This document shows positions 24,721 through 36,100 of a stretch of DNA of 64,000 nt, in pieces (within the stretch, counting starts at the first letter, position 1; each line of letters starts with the position of its first letter). The notes beneath the pieces are model-generated. The model was given only the letters and a program-made list of their open reading frames with translations. It searched no databases and was not told the origin of the DNA. This DNA comes from Azadirachta indica (Eukaryota > Streptophyta > Magnoliopsida > Sapindales > Meliaceae): assembly GCA_022749755.1 (NCBI GenBank), contig CM040453.1:4920102-4984101 (forward strand), in the 5' to 3' direction. The position numbers were made by a program, and so were the translations under genes.

Positions 24721-25967
24721 TCAATTGCCAGAGGCCGCATAGCCTGACTGATCACCAACTGGAGAAGAAGAGTCCCTGGTCCTTGCAGTAGAAACATCAT
24801 TTTCCATTTGCATTCCGGAAATACATGGAAATAATTTTTTCTCATCATATCCGTGATCATAGAGGTAACCCTTGAAGACATGACCACTGATGTTCACAGT
24901 TGCCACATAGCCAACCTCAGCTTCATCGTCAGTAATGGCAGTCACTCTAATGCACCGAAAATTGGCTGCCGCCTGGACTTGACCCGGCAAAGACTTCTTA
25001 AAACTTTCCTCTGCAGTTCAGTTCCACAACAATCAAATACTAAAATTTTGCCTCTCAAATTTATCATTCTAACTTAATTACTTCTTGAACGGCAGGTAAA
25101 GAATTCAACTTCGCAACAATTAATTAAATCATTCAACAAACCCATATCATAATAATCACAAAATTTCATAAAACTTGTTCTACTCATTCAACAATTTCAA
25201 GTCAGATTGACCTCTCTGTTCCACTTTTATATTTTACTCATCCTAAAGTCAATCATTCTACCGCTTTAAACCAACGAGAGAATACAAGAATCATATTTGT
25301 CTTGTTTATAATGAATGTATATAGAGATGAGCTCTATAATAAGAGATAGAGAAATATAGAATAGAAACATACCCTGGTGACAAGGGATGGTATTAAAACT
25401 GAGAGCAGTGGAAGCAGAAGCATTAATAGGAGTAGAAGGCGAAGGTGTAGATGTACTAGCATTAACATTGGGCCAGAGTACTCTTGGTCTCTTAACACCG
25501 CAGGAAGAACCAGAAGATCCGCCGCCTCCACCGCCGCAAGAACCACCACTAACGGCGGACATCAACTTTTTCTCACGGCGCCTAGCTGCGGGAACCCAGG
25601 TGCTCCTCATGTGAGTAGCACAATCATAGCCACGAGTCTTGCAACAAGTCCTACACCTCCTAAAACTGCATTCTTTCTTAGCCCGGTTGCCGCAGTCCCT
25701 GCATGCTCTCGTAAAACTATCATCATCTTCAACATCTCGCTTGCTCGATTCTCGATATTGCTTCAGACTCCAAAAGCTTGAAGATTCATGCAGATTGCTA
25801 CTGTTATTATTGTTATTAGTATCATTGTTGTTGCTGCTGTATTCTTGATGACGAATGCTGCCGCTGTTGTTGTTTTTTTGATGATCAGAGGAAATATTGG
25901 AAGGTGGTGGGAGTGGTGGGTGGTTTTGAGGTGGGGAAATGAGGAGGATGTTGTGGAGGTTCAACAT
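24721..25967 (-). CDS. SHI/STY-related (SRS) zinc-finger transcription factor, LRP1-like
   Basis: Two exons (25373-25967 and 24721-25010; intron 25011-25372) encode 294 residues. The RING-like C3HC3H zinc finger starts at [12 protein letters not shown] and continues [17 protein letters not shown] (residues about 90-120), followed by the basic [13 protein letters not shown]. The second family domain, IGGH, lies in exon 2 ([16 protein letters not shown]); the canonical IGGH reads ISGH here. SRS factors are nuclear, bind DNA, and activate auxin-biosynthesis genes such as YUCCA during root and gynoecium development. The start at 25967 is preceded by an in-frame TAG. The N-terminus is rich in Asn, Ser and Pro and shorter than in SHI or STY1. 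The reading frame ends at TGA just before a good splice donor; see the putative 3' exon. LRP1-like placement is tentative. Confidence 0.88.
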
Positions 25968-25972
25968 GACGG

Positions 25973-26017
25973 CTAAGTGGTGAGGTGGCGGTGGCTAGCG
26001 GCGGAGGCGGTGGACAT
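25973..26017 (-). promoter_or_regulatory. Candidate upstream ORF of the SRS gene
   Basis: ATG at 26017 opens a 14-codon frame ([14 protein letters not shown]) whose TAG ends 5 bp before the SRS start codon. It could reduce translation of the main ORF if it is in the leader. Positional evidence only. Confidence 0.35.
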
Positions 26018-27806
26018 CTTACATATATAATGGAAATGATGATGAAATTATGCAGTAGTAGTAGTCCTGGTAGTTGAGTTGGATACAGTAGGTAGGATGT
26101 GAATTGTGAAGTGATGATGGCTTTGCTTGAATTGAGAACGGATTGATGAATGGATGAATTCTTTCTCTGCAGTGTAAATCTGAAAGTCTAGTAGTCTAAT
26201 TATAATTTTACTATGGATGATTGATGTGAAGTGAAAACTGAAAAAGGTTATATCAGCTACTTTACCTACACTCTAGCTTCCCAGCAAACGAGAGGGAAAA
26301 TAACATACCACCTAGGCAAAAAGATTCTCCTTTTTAAATTGTACTCTTTAAATTCTCAACAAATGCCCATTAATAACATGTATTGCTGTATAAATTAGAG
26401 TGTAGCACCTTCTTTCTTTTGTTTTATATCTAATGTGATATCAGCATATAACATATTTATTTAATTTAAATAGATAATAGAAGAATATTCTTGTTATTAT
26501 AAATGACTGTTGGTATTAATTATCAAAACATGATACAAATAATTGTCAATCTAAAGTTGAAAGTTAATGAATAATAAAGTTTTTGAAATGGATTGAATTT
26601 GATTTATTAAGTTGAATGATTGATTAATTAGTACTGGTACTAGTTTAATTCAAGTGATTATAGAAAGTTGTTAACATAATTAATGTTGAATGAATTAAAT
26701 TGATGTGATCGATTTTTATTAAGGGTGGTGAATATAAATGCGTGTACCAATAATATAATATGTCCTCTTTCTCTCCCCCTCCACTCATTCATTCCCTCCT
26801 CAAGAATGAGAGGTGGAGAATATCTCTTACTATTCATATTTTTTTAAAGAATCAAACTCAAAAAAATTGAAGTTTAAAGTTATTAATCTACACTCGAATT
26901 ATAAAACGTAATGAAGATGAAATGAGACAAGCGTGATACTATTTTATTTTGAATAATTTAAATTATACATATAGTCAATCATTTTAAAGTTAAAGTCAAA
27001 ATCAAAGTTTAAATTAGGATGCTAATTTAAGTTTAAAGAATTCAATCAAAACTTAAAAAGAGAATCTAATGAAAATATAAAAATGACTAATGTTTGTTCA
27101 TCTATCATTATTAAGTGATGGATACGTATTTAAAATTTATTGAGGGTACTAAAATTTTTTGTTCATTTTAAGACTAGAAAAGAGTTCATTTCACACTTGT
27201 ATATTAATTAAAACAACAACTTTTAAAAAGGAAATCTCTATTTATGGAAGTAGAGATTTATTAGTGTGTGTTTATCTATTATATCAATCATTAGGCAACT
27301 TTGGAATTGACCATGATAAACCAATTGGCAAACCACAATTATGATAAACTTAATTATCTAAAATTTGTTCAAAATATTCAATTAATTAGAAAAAGGGAAT
27401 TGTGGGATGCATAATTAATTTGAAAGAAATTGTCATGATGGTGGTGAAATACCAAATTTAGTGGGGTGATAATGGAAGGGAAGGGGAATGATGGAAAGTA
27501 ATAAATATGATCATCTTGGCGCAAATGGGATGTTATAATTGGAATTTTTTTTTTTTTTTTTGGAGTGTTGTTATAATTGGAATTATTGATGGAGAAAGCA
27601 AAGGAAAAGAAATGTATTATTTTTTTTTTTTTTTAATTTTTATTCGTTTGTCCGTTAGGTAAGCAAACATCAATAGGCTTATTTTGTAGGTTTATCACAC
27701 AGAACCCATCAACATTATAGGATTACGATCGTGGACCATCCCTACTACTACTTACTACTACTACTATTACTTTATAGGTCAAGTTTAGGGTTCCAGTGCA
27801 AGTTTT

Positions 27807-27970
27807 TGCCTAGCCCAGCCTAGCCTAGGCCTATGCTAGGTTAGGCAGGCTAGGCTAGGCTAGGCTAGGCTATCCTGGCCTTAGTCTATTGTCTTTTTTC
27901 AAGTAGCCCACAGCCTAGCCTAGCCTAGCCTAGCCTAGCCTGGCCTAGCCTAGCCTACCCTAGCCTAGGA
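27807..27970. repeat. Convergent CCTAG/CTAGG pentanucleotide arrays (inverted repeat)
   Basis: A TAGCC-type block (27807-27831) is followed by an AGGCT-type block (about 27833-27872) and, after a spacer of about 38 bp, a second TAGCC-type block (27911-27969). The middle and right blocks are reverse complements over five or six units and could pair as a hairpin. Confidence 0.85.
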
Positions 27971-28368
27971 ATTTCACCTAGCATAAAGTTATTCTTGCTT
28001 ATGGCATTGAAGCAAGATATTGATAGTGATTTTTATGGAGAACGAAATTAACATTTTTATTTTTATTTTTGTTTAAAAAAAAAAAAAAGAAAAAGAATTA
28101 GACATATTTTTCTTAAGATTTATATAGATGGTGACATTTCCCACCAATCTTGGCTTACATAAGTACAAATATTTTCTATTCATTTTCTTGCTTTCTTTCT
28201 TTCTTTCTTTCTTTCTTTCTCCTACTAAAATAGTCAAATTGATACAGTTTACGAACAGAATTATATATTTAAATATGATTAAAATGTAGGGCCAACCTTA
28301 AAAAGTTGAAAGGTCCTAATGAAAACAAACAAAATTAACATCATACCCCGCTCTCTCTCTCTGTCTCC

Positions 28369-28408
<40 letters not shown>

Positions 28409-28616
28409 AAGAAACACCGTAAAGAGATGAAGATACATACATGCCTTGGCCCTGCCAGAGTTCTACCTTTGAATGTAACTACAAAAATGGAAAACGAAAA
28501 AAAAAAAAAAGGGTGGGGGAGAGTGATTTAGTTTAATAGGCCTTTTTATTTCGAACTGAACAGAATTAAAAATATTGAATGGATACAATAGTGAATTTGT
28601 ATTTATGTAGCATGCA

Positions 28617-28666
28617 TGAATATGAATATGAATATGAATATGAATATGAATATGAATGTGAATGTG
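28617..28666. repeat. Second (GAATAT)n array
   Basis: About seven GAATAT units that decay into GAATGT and then GGACAAC, the same downstream flank as the array at 12973-13024. Confidence 0.88.
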
Positions 28667-29542
28667 GACAACAAAGAGAAAAAGGACAAGAGATGCATGC
28701 ACGCATACTGGAAAAAGTGAGCAAATTTGGGGCTCCATCTAATTTTTATAACCTTAGATAGATTTTGATATTCTTTTTTAAAATAAACATTTCATACTCA
28801 AAAAGATAACAACATTGCAGATTTATTTATTCATGAAGTTGTCAGAGACTGCCACGTTACCCCTTTCTCTGTTTGCAGTTTTTTTCCGCGTGACAAAGCA
28901 GCTACAACATAAGTAATGATATATTTACATGATCTTTGTCATTTTAAATTTTTAAATTGCGTTACTTGCTTGGGAAAATTGAATACAACTACTTTAGTAA
29001 AACAAATAATATATATTATTATGAAAATCTAAATATTAAATACCCTCAAAACAAAGATAACTTATTGAAGCTCACAATTATTATTAATAATACTAGATAC
29101 TATTTTTAAGAAAAACAGGTTTTTGGGACACAATAATTAATTGAGTGATGTTGTAATTTCATTAATTACACTTGTTTTGCACATTTTATTTATTTTTAAT
29201 ATACATTTTCGAATATTTTCTTTAACACTCATGTTTTTAATTTATACGATATAATTAGCTGTAGACAAACTTTTCCAAAATAATATTTAGATAACATATT
29301 TATCAACTTCTTATTTTTTTGTTTTAGGAAAAAATATTAATAATCATATCTTTTATTTTATTTTTATTTTTAAAACTTATAGGCTATAGCATTCATACAT
29401 CGACATTATGATTACTGCGAAAGTAGTTTCCAAATAGGGCCCCGGGATTTCTGGATTCTGGATCTAATTGACTGACTGACTGACTGCCATCTGTGATGTA
29501 TAACATCATGTCAGTTATTGTTTTATTAAGATTTAGATTAAA

Positions 29543-29566
29543 CGATTATTATTATTATTATTATTA

Positions 29567-29641
<75 letters not shown>
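29543..29641. repeat. Long (ATT)n microsatellite
   Basis: About 33 ATT units with a single interruption near 29569. The apparent poly-Tyr and poly-Ile frames over it are repeat artefacts. Confidence 0.92.
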
Positions 29642-29643
<2 letters not shown>

Positions 29644-29774
29644 TCATGCAATATATAATGTACACAGGGGACTACAACGTTATTCATTTTTTGGCGGAGT
29701 ATTTGTCACGTAACCGTTGTTCACTAGCTGTTCTAAAGTCTAGAACAAAGCCAAAATGATAAAGGGATGCCGTC

Positions 29775-29824
29775 GCAGTTGCAGTTGCAGTTGCAGTTGC
29801 AGTTGCACTTGCACTTGCACTTGA
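29775..29824. repeat. (GCAGTT)n switching to (GCACTT)n hexamer array
   Basis: Five GCAGTT units are followed by three GCACTT units that differ at one fixed position, as if two variants expanded in turn. Confidence 0.85.
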
Positions 29825-30170
29825 CCGCACCCGCCGGCCACCTTCTCCACCGCAGTCAGTCCATCTTCATTATACTTAACTACCTTTTATATATACATAG
29901 ACAAATACAGATAATTCTCCCCACAACAAAAATTTTATCCTAAATCATACAAGAAATTACACTTAATCAGCTTATGTAATATAATATATACATACATATA
30001 TATATATATAAATATAATTCTAATTCCAAATTTCTTTTAACAATTTTATATGACACCAAACGCTGGTTCAAAATTTTCATTTTCACAAATGAAAACACCG
30101 CTAGATTCACTATACATCCAAACACACTCTGAATAAAATCCAAATGTCTACTGTTTGCAAGGTCAATAAA

Positions 30171-30225
<55 letters not shown>

Positions 30226-30573
30226 GATAACAACAGGATTGTAGCAAACATACATGTTAGTGGTATCGCAATCTAAACTTCTAGTGCCTGCCCACAAGGA
30301 GATAATAAAGCCTATTGACTCTTAACTTCCAACAAATTTGAATGATGATCTTGTCTTGTACGTTCCCCCTCCATCACAAAGAAACTGTGCTACATATTTA
30401 ATTTAAAAGACTGTTAAATCATTTTAGTGTTCCTATTCTACTCTGTCCAACGATTTGATCATTATTTAAATCCATTGCAACCATTTTTGGGATCTTGCAG
30501 AAGTGTGGATTCGAATTTGACAAACTATTTGTGTTAGCCAGACTCATTAGTAGATTCAAAGTGCTCGAAAGGA

Positions 30574-33500
30574 CTACCATGGTTCAGAGTTATTACCAAG
30601 AAAATTTCTAACATATGAGGGCTTGCTCCAACCTTGCTCCATCATAATGAGGTTGAGGCGTATCATTAATTTTTCCACAGCATCATCTTCCTGGCTGCTT
30701 ACCAAATCGGATGATCGCTTTCGTACTGAACAACTCTGTAATGTTTTAAAACAACTCTTCATCCAGTTCACAGCAAGATAAAAATGTCATATGTCAAATC
30801 AGAGACAATTGTACCGTTGTTTCCTGATACTTCTTCAGATGTTGGAGAGATTGCTCATAAAGTCCGCAATGATAGAGAAGAATGCTGTAATCTCTTAATT
30901 CCTTTGCATCAGTTTCCAGGAGAATAAGCCGTTCACATGCTGTAGCAACAGTAGCAATGTCCAGAAGGAAATAGGTATACAAGCAATTGAGAATATCATA
31001 TTACAACATATATTTAGTGACAGCAGTCAAGGGCTATAATAGTTGGCAGGGCCTATGAATTCTGTCTTGAAATAAATTTATTTTTGAAGAATCAAGAAAA
31101 AAGCATTACATAGTGATGAAGCCAAAAGGAAACGCATAATTGGGAAGATACAGTACATCTAGATTACAATTGCTGTGCCATTTAAATTATCTTTCTTTAT
31201 AGAGATATAAAATGTCATCCGGGGGATGCATGAAGCCATAATTCAGCAGAAAGTACAAATTATTCCAATTTACTATAAATTTCCCTTAAAAATGATCTAA
31301 TTTCAATGCGGTTGTCAGGATCAAGATACAACAATATTTTCAGTGATTAGCTCTTATGATCCAAATGACAAATTGCTACAAGAAGCTACCCAGTTCCTAT
31401 ACAAAAAAGGTGCACGTGCGCGCGCACATACACACACACAAAAAGACAGAAAAGCCAAGCATGCTAATGTGACACTCGACACCTAAAATGAATTTTGCAT
31501 AAAATCTTATAGAAAGCAAAAATGTTTTTTAAACAGGTCTTTGGCTTCCGGTTGGTCTGAACTGACTCAATGCCAAGTTAAAAAACTAGTAATAATAACA
31601 GTCTACTGAACATAGATTCTCTTACAAATGCATACCAGCTAATGCACGCCTCATATCCCCAAAGCGGACACTGGTCCAAACACCACGTTCTAACCTATGT
31701 TGAGCAGCCTTTGCAGATGCAAGCTGCAAGCCACTGCAGTAGAAAAGAATAAAACTAAGAAAACTAAGAAAACTAAGGCCAGAATAGGGGAGGGTGGTCG
31801 GTCTATTGACTTTTCATAGTTACTAATAACTAAGCATTAGAGTTAAAATACCTGTCCTCATTGTTCAATCTGTCAATGCAGTTAGCGGCACGTGCTGCCC
31901 TTAAGAATAAACTTTTGGATTGATCATGTTGAAAAGGCCAGAAAGCAGTCTTTAAATTGCTAAAAATCTGCACACATTGTATATTATTATAAGCAAATAT
32001 TAGCAAAGGCCAGAAAGCATTCCACGCATTCCAGACTTTTTTAAATAGCCTTCTTATGTATGCATGAATTAACATTTTACAAGCTCTATGAATTTCTTAG
32101 TTTAGCTTAAGTCCAAAGATAGTGGTACTATGAAAACTAGTTTCATAAACACAAGTGAGATTCATGAACCCTGTGAATACTTTTTATGCCATCTGGTTAA
32201 GTGAATAGACATAAATGTATGATCAAATAAACGAACTGCAAGTCATGGAGAGAAGCAACTATTACACTCTCACATTGACATTTTCACTGACTTGGGATGG
32301 CAAATACAATGAAGAACATACACAAGCAAAAACATAAATGTTACCTCCTCCAATAGGGTCTGCACTGTCATAATGTGAGGCTGATCAGACTCCTTGCTTT
32401 TCTGCTTCTGGTAGCCTCTAGGAAGGCTATGAAGATCAAGAGGGAATGATATCTCCACGTCAAAATCCACGAGGCCCCATAAACGAAGCATCTTAAGGAT
32501 TTCTGAGTATATAAGCGATAGCATAGCAGCAGATCCTGAGCGATGTGTCAAAACCTGCACATAACGTCAAATAAATTCTCAAAATTCTCCCTATGATATC
32601 ATTTCCTCCCAATAGCAAGAATACAAGTAGGAAATGAAGAATGAATTCCATACTGAGTGAAGATATAATGCTCTTGGTTCTATTAATTGATTCCTTGCAT
32701 TGGTTCTTCGAAAGCCCTGAACAGAAAAAAAATGGACATAAGAAAGCACAAGTGTCTCAAGAAACACAGTGAGTTTATACAATAAAGTTTGAATAGATTA
32801 TGGAGGAACTATTTATATTATACAACTTATAAACTGTTGCAGATGCCCTTCATAGGACAATTCTAATACTGTCGATCTGCAGTCATGTTCAGAAATTCCT
32901 CATCGTTGCAAATTTAAATGCGTGGTACTTCTTTAATATAAAAGGGGTAGAAAAAAGAAAATAGGTGCAAATAAACATAGCATTGGTAAGATCACATGTT
33001 CAAACACAAATAATTACGTTAAACTGTCGTGTGTTTGTTTTTTCTTTTCTTTGAGTAAAATACTAACTGACTTTGAACCAAATTAGAACCTGCAAACATG
33101 TCTAAATACAAGCATACCTTTTCATCAAACAAATATCTCTCTATACTCTCCAAAAAGCTCTCTGGCGATGATTTGAATGATGAGCTATAATGAGGGCAGT
33201 AGCCCACAGAAAGATCATCTAATCGGTCAATAAAAGCATCCACGGGGAGAGGTACTGACGAATGTGATATGAGGGAGTCATCCTCTGCTGCTACATGAAG
33301 AGCCGTTTTACCCAAATCAACACATCTATTAATGCTAATACTGGTTTCCCTTTCAAGATTGGATAATTTTTTAATCTGTGAGCAGAAACCCTCTCTTGCC
33401 TCCTGCTCAATCATCAATGAAGAATCAAAACCAAAGCATCTGAAATAAGGAGAAGGAAAGCGGCGGCTTTCTTCTATTAACTTTACTACCCATAACAATA

Positions 33501-34349
33501 ACATAAACTCAGCGAAAAGAAGAAAAACTAATAATATTATATCAAACGGAACATTCACAAAGCACAAATTAACTGGCCATTCACATTCAATCATATAAGC
33601 AATAGATTGGATTATCAATTAACCAGAAAAAAATTATTATTACTTGTTTTTTTTACATAGTCACAGATAAATTAATACGCATGAGCACTAATAAATCTAC
33701 ATGGGTGACCTCGGCTTCATCACAATCTTTTCCACCATGAGTTTTATAATTGCTTAATTCGAATGGGCGTATCGGTACTCCAGCCAGCATATCCATTTCC
33801 ATATTTTCTTTGAAAAATTTAACCACGATTGTTATTAATCTTCCACTATGATTATCATAGATGTAAAATATATTTTCATCTTGCTATCTGTCAATCTAAA
33901 ATCAGTCTAGTTTTGTGACTTATGGATGCAGAGAATTGAACCATCAAAGTAGAAAATTCGAACAAACCATCAAGAATCCAAATCAAAACCTAGATGAATT
34001 TATATTCTTGTGCAACCAATCCACTGAATCAAGATGAGCCCAACCATCAGACAATAGAAGTAAAGGAAACACACAAAGAAAAACTAAAATCAGTAGCAAA
34101 AACAAACTAAATGATGAAGAAAACGAGAGATACTCTAGCATAGGTGGTGTCGATTCCAGTGGATTCCAGGGCGTCGTGCAACGCAAACTTCAGGTCACTC
34201 GCCACATATTGCGGCTGGGATCCGCTACAGCAAGCCACACGGTGACACGACGACGACGACGACGACGACGTGGTCGGTTGCCATCGCAAGAATTTGGTAA
34301 GAGATGGGGAAGAAGGAGGACAAAACGCAGCGTAGAACGAAGAACCCAT
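30574..34349 (-). CDS. SirB1/transglutaminase-like protein, probably plastid-targeted
   Basis: Eight exons (34134-34349, 33118-33402, 32654-32716, 32345-32554, 31852-31967, 31636-31733, 30815-30939, 30574-30735) encode 424 residues with consistent phases. The N-terminus has few acidic residues and is Ser- and Arg-rich (residues 1-60, including a run of seven Ser), which fits a chloroplast transit peptide. The middle (about residues 90-240; DLGKTALHVAAEDD, PVDAFIDRLDDLS, then THRSGSAAMLSLIYSEILKM) resembles the SirB1 N-terminal transglutaminase-like domain. The C-terminal half is helical, TPR-like (ELRDYSILLYHCGLYEQSLQHL), as in bacterial SirB1 proteins. Related plant proteins exist but have no established biochemical role that I know of. 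Function is not assigned. The first intron phase decided the acceptor at 33403, which gives YAR-EAREGF. Confidence 0.82.
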
Positions 34350-35080
34350 GTTTAGTTTGCCAAGAGAGAGCGAAAATTGGTTTGCTTTGACTGGAAATGT
34401 AAAACAGATATCAGGTAGTCGAGATCTGTGGACGGTACATCAGATTTTTTTAATGGATTTTTTTTTGTTTTCGAAAAACAGTTAAGGAGATGTGACGTGG
34501 CAAGCAATTTTATAATACTAATAAGCACAATCATTTTACACCGACAAGATTGTGGTCGTTGAAGCGATTTTTGTGTTTTGTTGTTAGTTATTTGGGGTGT
34601 TAGTGTTCCGATTTTACCCGAACCTGAACCCGAGTGCATAATGACAAGTCCGAGCTTTTACTGTTACTATTATCTATTTTAGATGCGTTATATAACAGAA
34701 CACTGAGCAAATTTAAGACTGTAGCAAAGATAGTGACATACGTAAACTGGAATGTAACTGGTTCAACGGAAGAAGATGAACTCTAATTAGCTTTCTGCTT
34801 CTCATGAACATGGAATATAATGCTAAATCAAAGAATTAATACAGATATAAATACATTAAATTAAGCTATAACATAACTGAGTGTTATTCAATTCATACTC
34901 AAATCAATTACATAAATGTATCTGTGGCAAACAGAACTTTTTTGTTTTTTACATGAAAGAATTGCATTACAAAGTGGTAAAACTTGTCAGTCACAGCTCC
35001 AGCTGAAGTACAAAAATCAAACTAGAAAGAATAATCTTGCATCTGAAGAGATATTAATTTGGCCGCCCCGAGATGGAAGG
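34350..35080. other. Spacer between the kinase gene and the SirB1-like gene
   Basis: About 730 bp separate the kinase stop from the SirB1-like start on the same strand. It must contain the 3' UTR of the kinase and the promoter of the SirB1-like gene. I see no other gene. Confidence 0.6.
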
Positions 35081-36100
35081 TCACTGCTTTCCTTCATCCA
35101 CTGTAACGGTTGAAGCTAAACTGCTACTACTCCTCCTCCCTTGGATTCCTGATGCTACTTCTCCAACTGAACGATAAAAATTATCCCCACAAGAGAAAGA
35201 CTCCTCTGCTGAACAGTACTCCTCCTTCAACTCTCTGAATATTTCTTCATTCACTCCGTGTACAAATGGATTGTCCAATAACATCTCAGCCGTAAACCTG
35301 AACATAGGCTTCCTCACAAAACACTTCCTCAAGAAATCTTTCCCTTCCTCCGAAATCCAGGCTGGAGTTTCAGGAATTGACTTCTCACTACCAATCTTAA
35401 GATAAAGTTGTTGCGTACTGCAATTTGGATTGAAATCCCAAGCTTGCCTTCCTGTAAGCATCTCAAGAACCACGCAACCCAACGCCCAAATATCTGAAGG
35501 AGACTCCTGCAAGTGCTCAACCACAGTTTCTGGTGCCAAGTACAATGGAGTCCCTCTCATACAACAATCAACCCTCTGTTTCTTGCTCTGTCTTGATCTC
35601 TTCGCCAACCCTAAATCACCAATCTTTGCCACTAATTTACCACCTTCAGTTGGCAGAAGGAGAATGTTGTCCGGTTTCAAATCACAATGAACGTAACCGC
35701 ATTCATGAATATGAGAAATCCCTTCAAGAATACACCTGGTGTAATGCCTCACGGCTATTTCCGGCAGCCCGCAACCCTTAGACTCGTCAATGATATCACC
35801 TAGAGTTCCACCCGAGGCGTACTCAATCAGCAAATTGTAAACCATCTCTCCATTTGCACCGGTTGTAGTTTCTTCTCCAAAACACTCGAGCACAAAAGGA
35901 CACCCGCGAAGATCGTCGAGAATTTTTTTCTCTTTCTGGAGTGAAGCAGAAGACGAAACCATGGCCGATTTAACAGCCATTACTGGTGGGAAAAGGGTTG
36001 TGTTGAATTTTGGTTTCTTCAAAGTAGCCATGAAAACTGACCCAAAACTTCCTTTGCCAAGAATCGGACCTCTAAACCATGAAACGCCATGGCTATCCAT
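35081..36100 (-). CDS. MAPKKK-like protein kinase (MEKK type, MAPKKK17-21-like)
   Basis: A single-exon gene encodes 339 residues with one kinase domain starting near residue 8. The Gly-rich loop is GKGSFGSV (15-22) and the ATP-binding Lys is K44 in MAVKSAM. The catalytic loop reads HCDLKPDN (138-145), with HCD in place of HRD and D140 catalytic. The metal-binding motif reads DLG (162-164) in place of DFG. The substrate-positioning segment is GTPLYLAPE (183-191). HCD and DLG variants are common in the plant intronless MAPKKK group that includes MAPKKK17-21, which act in ABA and stress MAPK cascades. The domain ends near residue 280, leaving a Ser-rich tail of about 60 residues. All catalytic residues are present, so activity is expected. 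The exact paralogue is not resolved. Confidence 0.9.
   Translation of the reverse strand: MDSHGVSWFRGPILGKGSFGSVFMATLKKPKFNTTLFPPVMAVKSAMVSSSASLQKEKKILDDLRGCPFVLECFGEETTTGANGEMVYNLLIEYASGGTLGDIIDESKGCGLPEIAVRHYTRCILEGISHIHECGYVHCDLKPDNILLLPTEGGKLVAKIGDLGLAKRSRQSKKQRVDCCMRGTPLYLAPETVVEHLQESPSDIWALGCVVLEMLTGRQAWDFNPNCSTQQLYLKIGSEKSIPETPAWISEEGKDFLRKCFVRKPMFRFTAEMLLDNPFVHGVNEEIFRELKEEYCSAEESFSCGDNFYRSVGEVASGIQGRRSSSSLASTVTVDEGKQ

Larger units (their letters stand above)
26018..30573. other. 4.5-kb intergenic region rich in simple repeats
   Basis: No gene is supported. The SRS promoter should lie in the first part. Poly-T/A tracts occur at about 27547-27560, 27618-27635 and 28075-28088, a TTTC run at about 28190-28219, and TA runs at about 28376-28402 and 30184-30221. 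The larger arrays are listed separately. Confidence 0.6.

Noticed and set aside
25377..25848. Plus-strand frames of 134, 75 and 69 codons
   Set aside because: Shadows of the SRS coding exon on the other strand.
29493..30251. Plus- and minus-strand frames with poly-Ile or Tyr-Ile runs
   Set aside because: Translations of (ATT)n and (TA)n microsatellites.
33019..33117. Continuation of the exon 2 frame of the SirB1-like gene
   Set aside because: Follows a consensus donor AAG|GTATGC at 33117; exon 3 joins in phase, so this part is intronic.
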